The notes: generated by a model not told the origin, from the letters alone. DNA of 64,000 nucleotides from Parietaria judaica (GCA_954871525.1 OX940868.1:12328056-12392055), one strand, 5' to 3'; shown: positions 9,456 through 22,062, counted from the first letter of the stretch. Program-made: numbers and translations.

Positions 9456-12400
9456 ATGGCGTTCGGTCTGTCGCAGCAGCCTCTGTGCCTACACTCTCCC
9501 AAGACCACCACGCCATTCAAGAAGCTTCTCTTCCCCGGAAACCTTGCCTGCTCTCTCCCTCTCCGGAAGATTCCGCCAAGTTTATCGCCGAGAGACAAGA
9601 CGACCTGCGCTTCGCGACAGAGCTCGTCGCAGGAGCCCAAGCTGAACGTGGAGCCGGAGGATCGAAGCTCGGAAAACGATGCCTCGTCTTCTCCGTCGTT
9701 TGACTCGATTTCCACCCGCTTTCGCGGTCTGAGGTATTCAAGTTGCTCTCCTCTCGGTAGTAATTTCGGTTTCGTGGCTGTGACAGTGTAAGAATTCTTA
9801 AGTATGATGAAATTTTGGTTGATATATAAGTTTATCAAAGAGAAATTATCAGCATCTTCGTGGGTGATCAACCAATTAAAGCCATTTTGCTTTGATTGTT
9901 AGTTACTCGTTCTTATGGGATTCTTTTGTGTGACCTCGCTTGCAACGATTGTTACGAAGTGATTTCGGATTTATGGTTGTGGCAGTGAAAGAGTTCTGAA
10001 ATTTGACGGAATTGTGGTCGATATACTGTCTATCGCTTTGCCGGCGGCTCTATCTCTCGCTGCTGACCCCATTACATCTTTGGTTGACACGGCTTTCGTC
10101 GGCCATATAGGTGAGAAGAGCCGGTAATGTATTAGTTTTCCTTGTACAACTTTATAGTTTCTTGTTTAACAATGTGAGTGAAGATTTTTTATTTTTTTTT
10201 CCTTTTCTGAACAGGCTCTGCGGAGCTGGCAGCAGTTGGGGTTTCGGTTTCGGTTTTTAATCTAATAGCGAAATTCTTTAACGTTCCATTGCTCAATGTC
10301 ACGACGTCTTTCGTTGCTGAAGAGCAGGCATCCTTGAACAAGCTGGCCACGGATTATTCATCCCAAAATGGCAATGGTAAATCTTCTGGTTGACTCTTAT
10401 GGTTTTCTCTGTTTAACATTCCCGATTATATCCTGAAACGTTTATGTTTTTGGTCGAGTTAGAACAGGAGGCGATTCAGGGCAAGAAATATCTTCCCTCG
10501 GTTTCAGCTTCATTATCACTGGCACTTATTATTGGCTTAGCAGAAACAGTTGCGCTCTCTCTTGGCTCCGGCTCTTTGACAAATCTGATGGGTATATCAG
10601 CTGTATGTCAAACTAATCTAATCAATTGCTTAGTGAAAATGCATTTACGAATTTTGTGTAGTGGAAATGGTAATTGCTAACTTGAAAACTTAGGTTGTAC
10701 TATCGAATGCTCATTTAGTTATCCATATTTACCACAGTTAAAACGTTTAGATACAAGTACGAAAGTAATAAACAAGGTTGATTCGATTTACATACTATTG
10801 CCTAGGTGTTTTCGAAGTGCTTTATGTAAATATTAGGATCATTATGCCATTTGAATTATTTAAATATATTTAGAGTTTGCTTAAACATGTTTTTAGGGTT
10901 TAATTTGATTAGCCTCGGTCCGGCCCATTAGGTTGTAATCCCTTTGCCTACATAAGAAACTGTATGCTAATGACAAAAGTAGCCAGTAACCATTCGCGAA
11001 AAATTTAATCTCTATAAAAAATGGGAGATTAGGTTCTCCGAAGGTTGCTGAATCTCCCGTTCGGACAACAATTTTGGGTTGTAACAATGTTGTAATTTCG
11101 TAATATCTTAGACATAGCAACCAAAAGCATACAATATCGTCATGTGTAACTCTAACCATCAAGGGTTATGGTTCGTCTCAGTATGGTAGTTAGCCAAGTA
11201 AATGGACCACTAAATCAAGGAGAAGTCTTAAATAAAAATATTTTACAATAATTCATGGTTATCAATCATATTAGTAGCATCGACATGGATGTAGGATTCA
11301 CCGATGTGGGAACCTACTCAGCAATTTCTTACGATGAGGGCCTTCGGTGCGCCTCCAATTGTAGTTGCGCTGGCTGCACAAGGTGCATTTCGTGGATTTA
11401 TGGACACAAAGACCCCTCTATACGCTGTTAGTAAGTAACTTCTGAACCCATATTTGCTTTAACTATTCATTTTCAAGCTTTTACATTACGATATTTATTT
11501 TGCAATAACTTTTGTGGGAAAATTATGATTTAAAAGAAACAAAAAGCCGAATGGGCTGGGCCAAGTAGTACTAGGCTTGACTCTTAGTGCAGCTCCTACC
11601 TATAAGTAGGCCTTGTTTTCTCATTCAGAATTTTTTTTTCCCTAAGTAAATTTAATCTCTCTCTAGACGAGATTAACGTTAGGGGAAATTCATCACGTGC
11701 TCATCTTTTGCTCATTGTTTCCTGCTCCTATCACAAGGTCGAAATGCCGGGCTTGTATCAAAAACTTCCAAAGCTACTTGTGATTATCAGCTTCCTATAG
11801 AATGAGAATCATTCCTTAAAAGTAATTAAACTTATTTCTTGGAACTTGCTGCAACATCTCATCTTGCCCATAAACTATAACAGATTATTGTCTTTCTGAT
11901 AAAAATCTGAAGGTTTCTGCGTGCAAGGGCGCAATCGATTTAAATTAAGGCAAAATAAGCACATCTATAATATATGGCGGAAACAAGATATTTAATTGGG
12001 GGGGGGGGGGGGGAACTGCTACAGTTTTTAAGGATAATACGACAAATTTAGAGGGCAAATCGATACACAAATAAAGGACAGAAACTAAACTGAGACAATT
12101 CAACAAATTCATAAGGGACATTTGATACATACTCTTTCTTCATGTAAAGATTGATTTGAAAGTACATCTCACCTTCGTTTTTTACTTGTAACAACTTGTA
12201 TTTCCAAGATTCATATCCCTTTTTATAATTCACTTTGAGTTGTGAATTTCATTCAAAGTATTTTTTGAATTCTCCTATCATCTTAAGTTGCATCTTTTTA
12301 TGTAACAAAGAACCTGTCTTTTCTCTGAAAAAAACAGTTGTAGGAAACCTGCTAAATGCTATATTGGATCCAATTTTGATATTCAATTTTGGTTTCGGCA

Positions 12401-15400
12401 TAAGTGGCGCTGCAATAGCTACTGTGATATCTGAGTACGTCATAATGGTGTGGTAAATTTAAATTTACCTTGAATTAGGACCATATGTATGCCCCTCAAA
12501 TCATATCTTTTAACATAACGAACATTTGAATTTATTTATTTCTCCAGATATTTGATTGCTGCTATTCTTATGTGGAAATTGAGTGGTATGCTATATCTCA
12601 TACCTACAAATATTGATGGCAGAAAAATCTCCCGCTATCTCACCTCAGGTATGCATCACGGACCCTCTCTTCTGTCGCAATTATGCTATGCAACCTTACA
12701 TTTCCTTGTCCTTGTCATTAGATTTAGTGTTAGTGAAGACAGGTAGAAGTCTTTCTAGATCATAGACCCTTGACTAAAACAGAATGATGTTTGCTAATTA
12801 TGATCTCTCGGTATAAGGTCATATTGGTAATAGGTTCTTTTTAAGCTATTGGTTAGAGCATGGTTCGAATTTTCGACGATAATCGTCGATAATCGTCGAT
12901 TTTTCGGCTTTTCAGTAGTTACCGGTAAGTTGCCGGTTGTAATACTTATCGTTTTCGACGATTTTCGAGGTTTTCGATAAAACCTTTTCCAACCGATTTT
13001 CGGTAAAATTAGTGTAAAAAAAAGGGACTTTTCGGTAAAAAAAAATTCGGCAAAAATAATTATATTTGCACAAGAGCACCCCACCCCGCCTCGCCACATC
13101 CGGACGGACGGCGGCGGCGCGCGCGTGTGGTGGTGTAACATTTGTGTGAGTCCTCCCCCATTCACAAAATCCTATGACCCAAAGGGCCCAAGCCCTTGTC
13201 CCTAATATTTGGTATATAAACATCACCAAACTCTTGTCATCTATCAATGTGGGACTTTTTGCTATTCAACTTATATTACACAACATAACATACACATACA
13301 CTTTCACTTAATAATTTAACTTAATATTACACACTTCAAATAATATTATACACTTAACATACATATTAACTTCACCTAACATACATATACACTTAATATG
13401 TATATTCATTTAATATTATACACTTCAACTAATATTAATATTATAATTATACACTTAATAATTTAACATATGTTTTGTGGTATGATATTATCAAAATATT
13501 TTATAAGTTTTCTGTCAAAAAGTATCGAAAAGTATCGATAATCCGTCGATAATCATCGAAAAGTATCGGTAATCGGTAAGCTACAGTGTTATAGGTTTTC
13601 CGTCGGTTAATCGGTAAGCTATCGATTAATCCGTCGAAAACGGTAATCGGTTTATCGGTAACATCGGTAAGTTGAACCTTGGGTTAGAGAATTCCCTATT
13701 AAAATAAAACCATTTTAGTTTTAACATGCGAAGGATATGAGAATTGCACACCCATTCATGGGACTCAAAGTTTAGTGACCCTCCATGAAGTTTGGTCGAC
13801 CCTGAACGTGGGACTCAAAGTTTAAATGGATTTATACTTGGCCTTGCTTAATTCTAAATAAACAATATGGTACCCTAATTGTTTCCCGAGTGTTCAAGCT
13901 TTCATATTTGTATGAATCTCTTCATGCTACGATACAAGTTGAATGATGTAGTGTGTTGTGTCTAGCTAGCTCTATCTATTCAATGATTAGACTATTATCT
14001 CATTATTGTATATGATTAAACCACGTAATATGACACCAGTTTTCTTATTATTACTGTTTACCGCTGTTTCATCTTGCAGGAGGTCTTCTTATTGGTAGAA
14101 GCATAGCAGTACTAGCAACAACGACCCTGGCGACATCCATAGCAGCGAGAGAGGGTCCCACACGGATGGCAGGCCATCAAATCGTCTTTGAAGTTTGGCT
14201 CGCGATATCTCTGCTTACAGATGTTTTGGCTCTTGCTGGCCAGGTGCCATACCCTACTACAAGCAATTATGCAGCATCTAACTAAATGTTACCGTAGTAA
14301 ATTTGAGTATCTTCCTCGATTATGATTGAGGAACACCGTTTATGCTAGTATCTAACCCTTTCGATTCTTGCCGTATGCTATTTTTCCTAACATAGAGACC
14401 TGTCGCTGTGACTTTTGAACATTCTCTTTCTCGTTAGAAAGGGATATAATTGTAACTCAATAATGACATTATGCTTTGGTATGCAGATGAAAATATAGAT
14501 ATTTTATGGTTCTAAGTATTTCTTGTTGCATAAGATGGCTAACGTGTATGTGAAGGAAGGAGCCTAAGAAATTTTCACTACACGATAAATCTGGGAATAT
14601 CTTTAATCTACTCGTTTCCTTTTGTATAGGCGCTACTTGCCAATGTTTACTCGCAAAAAGATTATGAACAAGCCCGCCTAGTGACTTACAGGATTCTGCA
14701 GGTAAGAAGTCAGCTTCAAATTTTATTTACAATTTTTTTTTCTTGTGATGTGGAACTTCAACATTTGTATCGTTCATCTAGCAGATTGGTTCAGGTATGG
14801 GGTGTGGCTTGTCTATTATCTTATTCCTCGGTTTTAGAGATTTTTCGACCTTATTCACCACTGACTCAGAAGTTCTAGACGTTGCATGTTCCGGATTGCT
14901 GGTAAAAAAAATGTAGAAAATGTTTAACAATTAGTTTATAAGATTACTTTCCGAAACCAGATAGTTAATTACTTATTACCATTTTGGTGACTCGGAACTC
15001 CAGTTTGTTGCGGGATCTCAGCCAATGAATGCTCTAGCATTTGTATTTGATGGACTTTATTATGGAGTTTCAGACTTTGGATACTCTGCTTATTCCATGG
15101 TACTTTCAAGATCCTAATTACATTTTATTTTCATTTGTCTCTCTTTACGATCAGTTTCAAGTTTTGGGTTTTGTTTTGCAGGTAATAGCGGGAATAGTTT
15201 CTTCCGTTTTCATGCTTCTCGCTGCTCCTACGTTTGGTCTCGCTGGAGTTTGGAGCGGTTTGTTTCTATTCATGACAATTCGTGTTGTAGCGGGATTTTG
15301 GAGGTCAGATATCTAATAATTTTAAACGAGAACGTTTTTTCTTTTTCCTTTTTATTTTTTTAATTTTAGTAAAAGGAGAATAGTAACATTTGAGATGATC

Positions 15401-15776
15401 AGATACTATCTTTTTTACAACGTAATTTGTACCAATGATCATTTAACTTTATTCATTGGTTCACTTGAGCGGCTAAATTTTAGTGTTCTACCACCTGAAC
15501 GTTTATACTTGTGCAAAATAACTCCGCATGTTAAATAAGGTAATATTATATTATAAGTACAAAATCATCGCATGAAAATTATATTATAAGTACAATTTTA
15601 ACCTATTTAGGAGGATCTCGCATGAAAATCTCAAATGGCAAAATGAACATTGGTACATCTTTTGCTACAACATTGCACGTATTGCTGACAAATAATAATC
15701 TGCGATGAGCAGGTTAGGTAGGAAAACCGGACCCTGGGAAATCATTTGGGACACAACAGAGGAAGAACGCGATTGA
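9456..15776 (+). CDS. DTX44: plastid-type MATE efflux transporter, DTX44-like
   Basis: Thirteen exons give a 557-residue MATE protein: 9456-9733, 9986-10110, 10215-10376, 10463-10602, 11295-11430, 12338-12434, 12548-12648, 14080-14243, 14630-14701, 14785-14901, 15004-15099, 15182-15303 and 15713-15776. All junctions are GT-AG with matching phases and the sum is divisible by three. The first about 90 residues are Ser/Pro-rich and basic with few acids, like a chloroplast transit peptide. Then follow MATE signatures: LPAALSLAADPI, VDTAFVGHIG, TSFVAEEQ, GAPPIVVALAAQGAFRGF, GPTRMAGHQIV, NALAFVFDGLYYGVSD and APTFGLAG. The family couples H+ or Na+ gradients to export of organic solutes through 12 helices; the substrate of DTX44 types is not settled. 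The start was chosen because the overlapping frame from 9425 lacks continuity with exon 2. Intron 7 holds a hAT element and intron 1 a decayed copy of the exon 2 border. It converges on the DREB gene downstream. Confidence 0.92.
9763..9832 (+). repeat. decayed tandem copy of the exon 2 acceptor region inside intron 1
   Basis: The sequence from 'atttcggtttcgtggctgtg' to 'gttgatata' resembles 9962-10027, which spans the true 3' splice site and first codons of DTX44 exon 2, at an offset of about 199 bases. The copy keeps a CAG acceptor-like triplet (GTGACAG) but then reads TGTAAG, so it would not keep the frame. It is probably a diverged local duplication. Confidence 0.5.
10880..11190. other. 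possible retroelement-derived insert in DTX44 intron 4
   Basis: This part of the long intron 4 (10603-11294) is less AT-rich and has phrases such as 'cggtccggcccattaggttg' found in plant LTR leaders. I found no termini or target duplication, so the origin is a guess. Confidence 0.2.
11530..11930. other. possible LTR-like insert in DTX44 intron 5
   Basis: A segment with 'gggctgggccaag' and a TATA-like 'cctataagtaggcc' followed by a pyrimidine-rich leader resembles a small LTR. Boundaries and target duplication were not found. A 16-base G run lies further on, at 11998-12013. Confidence 0.25.
11998..12013 (+). repeat. homopolymer run of 16 G
   Basis: Sixteen consecutive G residues in DTX44 intron 5. 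Its length may be uncertain because of sequencing slippage. Confidence 0.85.
12859..13681 (-). mobile_element. non-autonomous hAT-like element in DTX44 intron 7
   Basis: The ends CATGGTTCGAA and TTGAACCTTG form imperfect inverted repeats, and a perfect 8-bp duplication GGTTAGAG flanks the element (12851-12858 and 13682-13689). Subterminal zones are arrays of CGATAATCGTCGAT-like words. The middle (about 13075-13260) matches 25500-25690 in reverse complement, so it is the same family as the element at 24893-25935, hence the minus orientation. The 823-bp body has no transposase; its shared frames are non-coding shadows. The host intron is 1431 nt and splice sites are intact. Confidence 0.87.
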
Positions 15777-16958
15777 GATGTGTTCAAATGCTTGTGTTGT
15801 GATGAAAAAGAATAATCAAATTTGACTGATTCAGAGGCGGCCTCGTGAACACATTTTGCACTAAAATTCTCGAAATAGCCTCTCTCCTTCCTGCGAGCTC
15901 GGCTCGTTTAGGACTGAATCCTGGTTGCTACTACTGAATCGAGATCTGAGCAGCACAGCCATTAAAGAACTTGGAGATCACAGGTTCTTTACATTTCATG
16001 TGCATATATATCTTTGTAGTATAGTAGCATATTGATCAAATAACATCAACAGTCACTTATTGATTGTAAAGTATCATTGTCCTGATTTTTGCGGATTGCC
16101 TATAGCTTTTGTAGAAGGAAATAATGTATTACATTTTTAAATGATATATAATTAGTTTCTAATAGAACTTACTTCATATAAATACTAGTCAAATCTTTTT
16201 ATACGTTTTTTATGTGTGATTATTTACCTATCTTTTAAGATATTGACTCTACTGGCTCACTCATCTTAAATCAAATCTCATTATTTTTTGGATCAGTGTT
16301 TGCTAGACTTCGATATCATAATAAGTAAAATTATTTTGTAATGGAAGATTTCATTGTCAACTGTCACAAATCGCAGTGAATGAACTTTGATACAAGTAAA
16401 ACTAATTGGTAAATAAAAAAAAGGCCCGTTATATTACAGCTCTTGGCTTTTATTAGAAATTGAAGAACAAAAACTCAATTATATTTTACAAACCGTAATA
16501 AATAGACTTTGATTTATATATCATATTAAGTAAAACTAATTGGTAAATAGAAAAAGTCCTTTTATAGTACAATTTTTGGCTTGAACGAGAAGTTGATGAA
16601 GATATTAAAAACTATAACTAATAAATAAAATGAAAAAAATATATAGTTCCACCATCAATTATTTTAATTGTTTGTTATTCATTGCACAGGGGTTGTATTT
16701 CAAGTACTTGCTGAAATTAAAATCTAGAGCAATAGCTAATTAAAACTTTGCATATAACAACAAAATACTATTATAAAGAATATCAAAAGTTTGGGGATTG
16801 CTTCAAAAATTCGGCAATCACCATGGAAAAACCAAAAAAAAATAAAAAAAAATTGGAGCTATTATCTTGATAATTTGAATCGGATCCTATGCTAATGACT
16901 ACGGATGTGGAACCAAAAAAGCAGCTCGTGAAACTAATCTAACAGTTTTGAACTCGAA
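15777..16958. other. shared 3' flank of the convergent DTX44 and DREB genes
   Basis: About 1.2 kb between two stop codons facing each other. It must hold both 3' UTRs; AT-rich stretches could serve as polyadenylation signals but none stands out. No gene seen. Confidence 0.5.
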
Positions 16959-17900
16959 TCAGAATTTTGTGTCCGGAAACAAAATGTCGAGTTTCCCTTG
17001 CTCTTCCGACACACTGAAATCGAAACCAGTCCTCAAGAACTCAAACTCATCTTCCAAGCTTGAATGTGTTTCGTTCGGATCATTCAAACTCTTAGAGAGA
17101 CTCTCATCTTTGCTTTGCAACTGGCAAGATCGATCCACCGGCGTTTCACATAGATTATCCCAATTATTAGCGTTGAATGTTTCATCTGCCACCCAATTAT
17201 GCGTGCAATCTAAACTACTTGATGAACCAGCTGAGCCGACTGAGTTCTTGATTCCCTCTGAAATTTGAAATTCGTTCATTAGCTCAAAATCAAGAAAAGG
17301 ATTGTAGTTGGAATCTTTACAATCATTTTCCAAGCAAGCGTAGCTTTCAATACTATTTTTGCATACGGTGCTTGAGGACATATTACGAAGGAAATCAAAA
17401 TCTCCGTTGAAGCTTTTGACTGGTTCCAAAACTCTCCTGGTTTCAAATTCGTGTTCGGAGGAGACGACTGATTTCTGCTTCGGATTCGGTCCCTGAAAAC
17501 CTCTAACGAAACCAGCTTCTAGAGATGTGCACATCTCTCTAGCTCTAGACTCATTCAAGGCTGTCTCATTGGGGAAATTGAGTATGGCCATGGGACCGTA
17601 CATGGCTTTGGCGGCTTCATCGTAAGCCACGGCCGCTTCATGGGCGGTGTTGAAAGTGCCGAGCCAAAGTCTGGTTGACTTTTTGGTGGAGTTTGTGATG
17701 TTGGGTTCTCGGATCTCGGCGACCCATTTTCCCCAAGTTCTTTGTCGGACTCCTCTGTAGTTGCAACCAAAGTTTTCGGGTCCTCCTTTTCCTTGCATAC
17801 ACCCCTTCTTCGAGCCCTTGGCAGGCGACCGGACCGATCCTTCTCCAGCGAGCGAACTCATCTGACTGTTGTACTCTTTCCACTTCGCCAGCGTCTCCAT
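16959..17900 (-). CDS. DREB2-type AP2/ERF transcription factor
   Basis: A 313-residue intronless coding frame. A basic stretch ([18 protein letters not shown], residues about 26-43) is the conserved motif before the AP2 domain of DREB subgroup A-2 and likely acts as nuclear localisation signal. The AP2 domain spans about 47-110 ([20 protein letters not shown] ... MAILNFP), with Val60 and Glu65 at the two positions that favour DRE/CRT (A/GCCGAC) binding in DREBs. The C-terminal half is acidic and Ser-rich, ending [16 protein letters not shown]..., a probable activation domain. Known A-2 members act in drought, salt and heat responses. Next to DTX44, its Arabidopsis counterpart by position would be DREB19, so I leave the symbol open. 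A 367-nt intron in the 5' leader (17944-18310) is likely, as in DREB2 relatives. Confidence 0.93.
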   Translation of the reverse strand: METLAKWKEYNSQMSSLAGEGSVRSPAKGSKKGCMQGKGGPENFGCNYRGVRQRTWGKWVAEIREPNITNSTKKSTRLWLGTFNTAHEAAVAYDEAAKAMYGPMAILNFPNETALNESRAREMCTSLEAGFVRGFQGPNPKQKSVVSSEHEFETRRVLEPVKSFNGDFDFLRNMSSSTVCKNSIESYACLENDCKDSNYNPFLDFELMNEFQISEGIKNSVGSAGSSSSLDCTHNWVADETFNANNWDNLCETPVDRSCQLQSKDESLSKSLNDPNETHSSLEDEFEFLRTGFDFSVSEEQGKLDILFPDTKF

Positions 17901-17943
17901 TATTGTTTCGCTCCCGTTTCTTCTCTTCTTCGGTTTTCTGCTC

Positions 17944-18310
17944 CTGAAATAATATGACTTTTCCGTTAGGACCTCTTTAATGCTTTGATAAATTTAGGAA
18001 CATAAGAATAAATTGCACTAAACTTAATAAACAGTTAACAACAAACTCGAATAACATAAGTTATAACACATTGGTTAAATAAGTGTAACATGCTTGAAGA
18101 TATTACCGGATTCGTTTAGGTGCTTTGCAAGACAATAAGATGAACATACCAAAAACCTATTTTATTATAAGTGTCCACTAAGCTTAAGGAGCAGCTTCAA
18201 ACATTTACTTATATTAACCTATTAATACAGAAATAACTTGTTTGTCATATATTTTATGACAAGTAACATATGAATAAATATCCTATTTTTCAAGAGAACA
18301 ACTAACTTAC
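17944..18310 (-). other. probable 5'-leader intron of the DREB gene
   Basis: On the minus strand the donor CAT|GTAAGTT ends at 18310 and the acceptor TTATTTCAG ends at 17944, 44 bases before the start codon. The intervening 367 bases are AT-rich. DREB2-type genes commonly have one intron in the leader, which supports the reading; transcript data are needed to prove it. Confidence 0.6.
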
Positions 18311-18533
18311 ATGTCGTCGGTGCTATGACTTGTCATTCTTTCCAATCTTCTGTTTTCCTCGTCTGTGGCCCTTCTCTGTAACTGAGATTTATGCTTCTTC
18401 TCAAAAACTTTTTTATTTTTTTGAGAAATCTTCAAGTACTTCTCTTTTTATGTATATATATAACTTTTTCTTTTTCCTTCTCTTACTTTCTTTTTTTAGA
18501 TGCTGAAATTTTTTTTGAGTTGGAGCCAACTTT

Positions 18534-18543
18534 CTATTTATAG
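18534..18543 (-). promoter_or_regulatory. TATA box of the DREB gene
   Basis: CTATAAATAG on the minus strand, upstream of the proposed leader intron and followed by a pyrimidine-rich leader (minus orientation purine/pyrimidine mix near 18450-18500). Confidence 0.6.
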
Positions 18544-18703
18544 ATGAACTGCATTGCTTTAGTTCAAGATTTGAGGAGAAACGGCGAAGCGAGCTGCCTT
18601 CGGGAGGAAGCAACTGTGTTCCTCAAAGTTTCTGTGTTTGGACTCTGGAGACTACTCTTTTCTTTTTCTGCTTTTTTTAATAAGGATTTGCTGATGCATT
18701 GAT

Positions 18704-18795
18704 GACGTGGCAGTTGGATTGCATGCGTTCTCTCTTCCACGTCTGTTCGATATCTTGGGCGCCAAGACAATTCTTATTTAATGTCTAGAATATTC
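18704..18795 (-). promoter_or_regulatory. cluster of ABRE-like and heat-shock-like elements upstream of the DREB gene
   Basis: Two ACGT-core sites (GACGTGGC at 18704-18711 and CCACGT at 18737-18742) and a heat-shock-type palindrome (GAATATTC at 18788-18795) lie 160-260 bases upstream of the TATA box. bZIP factors of the AREB/ABF type bind ABREs and heat-shock factors bind GAA/TTC repeats. Short sites like these also occur by chance, so the regulation is inferred. Confidence 0.4.
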
Positions 18796-18949
18796 CACTC
18801 TCGCTCTCTAGTCTCTTTTAACGCATTTCCACTTGTAACATGTCTAAGCTACGAAGCGCAGTTTTATTGGATTTTTCGGAAACTTGTTTTAGAAGGTAAA
18901 AAACGAATCTTTTTTTTTATCTGATGGAAAGAGAATAACACAACGGAGA

Positions 18950-19157
18950 TATGGAAATTTTAATTACGTCGTTGGGACTAAGGTATTAAATTTTTCGAAT
19001 AATCATCGACATGTCCATCGAAAAAAAAATCGAGGTATGCGAAACAATATATCCATCAACATACCCATTGACATACCTATCAAGATACCCATCAACAAGC
19101 GATACATCCATAAATAAAAAATATGAAACGACATCGATAAGCGGTATTTAAAACCAA
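18950..19157. mobile_element. degenerate relative of the CAAGG-type hAT elements
   Basis: The right end ('aagcggtatttaaaacc', about 19137-19153) matches the inverse of the left terminus of the element at 24893 (AAGGTTTTAAATGCCGCTT). The interior has repeated 'catacccatc' and 'atcgac' words. No clean target duplication was found, so it is old or truncated. Confidence 0.4.
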
Positions 19158-19388
19158 GGACATGTATTTATTAAACATGCCACTTTGAAACTATATTACC
19201 GTATACACTAATATGTGCTACGTAAAAAAAAATTATGTTTGCACTATGTTAAAAGTTAGATTTAATATTTTATTATCGACAATTAAAACTATTTTTTTTA
19301 AAATAAATTATTTATACTTTGAGTCAGTATATGGCCAAATCTTGCTTAAAATAATTTACATTAATCACGTCTTTATGTAATAATTTTT

Positions 19389-19995
19389 AAGGGTGTCCAA
19401 AAAATCGGTAACCGAATTTTAAAATTGTAAAAAAAAATTATTCAGTTTAAAATAACCGTAATCGAATTGTATTGAAAATAGGTTAAAGTTAACCGTATCC
19501 CGTTTCAAACATAATAAGGTTACACGTTATTTATTTTTCAAAACTCGCTTATTTTTATAACCAATTTTAATATTAACTTTTTTTATTTAAATATTTTAGG
19601 ATTAAACTAAGTAGAAATTTATAATTGTTGTACTTTTTGGATTTATGTTTAAACAACAATGGACCGTTATGCTTCTTTTTAGAAGGATTGTTTTATTTGC
19701 AATTTATTTTGAACCGATGTTTGATTGCGATAAAATGTGTTGGATGTTATATTTTAGAAGAAAAAAAAAACAAGTTGATCATATTTTGATAACCAGAAAT
19801 TAGGTTAACCGGGAAACTTCTTTTTAAACTAGATTGTTTTATTTGCAATACATTTTGAACCGATGTTTTATTGTTGCGATAAAATGTGTTGGATGTTATT
19901 TTTAAAAACAAAGAAACAACTTAAGGGTTATTAAACAAGTTGATCATATATCGACATATAATGTTGTATATTTTATATTAATGTGTGCTCATTAT
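19389..19995. mobile_element. degenerate hAT-like sequence with internal duplication
   Basis: The start 'aagggtgtcc...aatcggtaaccg' resembles the left terminus of the element at 54877 (TAGGGGTGTG...AATCGGTTACCG). An internal unit around 'gattgttttatttgcaa' occurs at 19686 and again at 19832, 146 bases apart, with 'gataaaatgtgttggatgtt' in both. The right terminus was not identified. Confidence 0.4.
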
Positions 19996-22062
19996 TTTTT
20001 ACGGTTTTCGGAATTTTAAAATTTTGATTTTAAAATTTAAATTGTAAGAATTAATTAATAAGGAGAAAATATTCAAAAATAATTAAGAAGTGATTATTTT
20101 TAATCAATTATTATATTTAGTTATATTTAAGGAAACTTTTTATTTTATTAATTAATTCAAATTATTAATTAATTTTAAACGTAATTTAAATTCCAAATAT
20201 TAATTAATTAATTCTAAGGGTCGATTAGTCCATATTTTAATTAGTTGGTGGTTTTGAAATTTGATTGCCAAAAATAAAAATGGGTATTTAAAAAAAAAAA
20301 AAACACATTGAGTCACAAATGAGCATTCGGCTCATTTACGCTCAAATTAATAGCCTGTTAAGCCTTTTACTAATCAAGTCTTAGGGCATAAATCAAATTA
20401 AGCCTAACACGGACACTTAAGAGCCGTTTGCTCACTGCAATTAGCGAGATTTTTAGAATGTTAATAAAAAAATCAATTATAAGCATTACAGAAACCGAAT
20501 GGAACAACACTAGAAATAGATCATAAACATGTACAATGCATTACCATTTTCATGTCTCATCTTACTAATTACGGAGCGATTTTCAGAACAGAAAACAGTC
20601 AAAGCAAAGACGAACACATACGATCCTGAACTCGGACGGCGTATGAACATAGCTTCAAGGCCTGCAAAACCACATGAAATCCGGTTCTTCTTCTTTGACT
20701 ACCAATCTGGTTTCACCGGTTTCTTCCACACTTTTTCCCACAAGGCATCAAAAATGACCTAATCTTGACAACCGAGGCATCGTGACAATCCGCGACTCAT
20801 CGGCAAAATAAAATCGTGTGGATTGACTGATCCTAGTAAGAACAAAGAACACAATTTCCAGTTAAGGGAAGGAGATCTTGTTTATTATACGATGGCGCTC
20901 GAAAGTGTAGCAACAAGAAGACATTTATTTATCATCATCTATTCAGTACTTGTATCTGTGTGATTCCGGAAGTAAAATCCATTATTTCCCACGACATGAT
21001 ATAGAGTAAGGTCAGGCCTGTCGACGTAATCAAGTTATTGCCACCAGAGTCACGAATTCGATATAACCCAAAAACTACGCCAACCTTCACTAAAACCAGT
21101 CCCCCAAAAATTTTGTTTTATGAATGGTTATTGGCTACCTTACTCATTAGACCGAATGATTGCAACCTAATGCACCGAATGCACCGGCCAAAATTTTGTT
21201 TTATGAGTGTTCTCTTAGATAGACCGAATGATTGCAACCTAATGCACCGGACCAGACCCAACATTAATGAACTCGTAATGCATAAGGATCAGCATAGTTC
21301 AATATTCTTAATACCTAAATGAAACGACTTAATACCTGATTTAAAAGATGATAATTCAGTAAAAAAATAACCTAATAACATGACTTAGACATGCAACATA
21401 ATTAGATGTTTAATAATAACATTATACCAAGGTGTATCAAGCTATGAATGATTATATCAAGATGCAGTGAAGTCTATGTGGAGAAAACACTAACATACAA
21501 GAAAAAAGAGAGAACATAATTCCTCAGATTAGCCCCAAATAAGATTTTCATATGCCAGAAAAAATGTAAGACTTATGTGATAATAATAATAAGGTCATGC
21601 AATTGGGATTTTGGGGTCCCTAGAGAAACGACAAGAGATGATTTTGTTCATCATCGTCCTCTTCTTCTATCTAGTTATCGCGCCACAATACCCTTCGATT
21701 CAAGTAATTAACTGGTGGATTGCAAATAATAGTTCCACTTCCAATGGCTGTGCATCTAAAAATAGGAAAAGTTTGCTTTCTAACTTCTATTTCTCAATGA
21801 CGCATAACAAACTATGCTAAACTTCGTTAATATTGAAGACGCACATTATATAGAAAGGGGCAAGCAATGCTAAAACAGCGAGCTTCAAATCTTTACTTGA
21901 TCCATCACATGTATTCTAAAAATAAAAGAAAGAAAATAAAAATGCTCAACAATTATGGTTTTCCTCAACAGGTCACCGAAATGCAGAATACAAGGGCTAA
22001 AGGAAAAGAAATTACCGGGCGTCACCAAAACGAACAGCTGGGGGTGAAAACCGAACACCCAT
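19996..22062. other. intergenic, no gene seen
   Basis: Very AT-rich up to about 20300, then mixed sequence that includes the 3' flank of the Abraxas-like gene. The only structure is a partial duplication at 21104-21252. Frames at about 20529-20762 and 21867-22184 (plus) have no recognisable family and I do not call them. Confidence 0.5.
21104..21252 (+). repeat. imperfect tandem duplication
   Basis: Two copies of a unit beginning 'aaattttgttttatga' and ending 'gaccgaatgattgcaaccta' plus 'atgcacc' (about 21109-21187 and 21189-21252); the second copy lacks about 18 bases. No function is apparent. Confidence 0.7.

Noticed and set aside
12794..13247. Similar frames at 12912-13247 (minus) and 25509-25739 (plus) sharing a 40-residue stretch
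   Set aside because: The similarity comes from the shared core of two hAT-like elements; the frames do not extend to a transposase.
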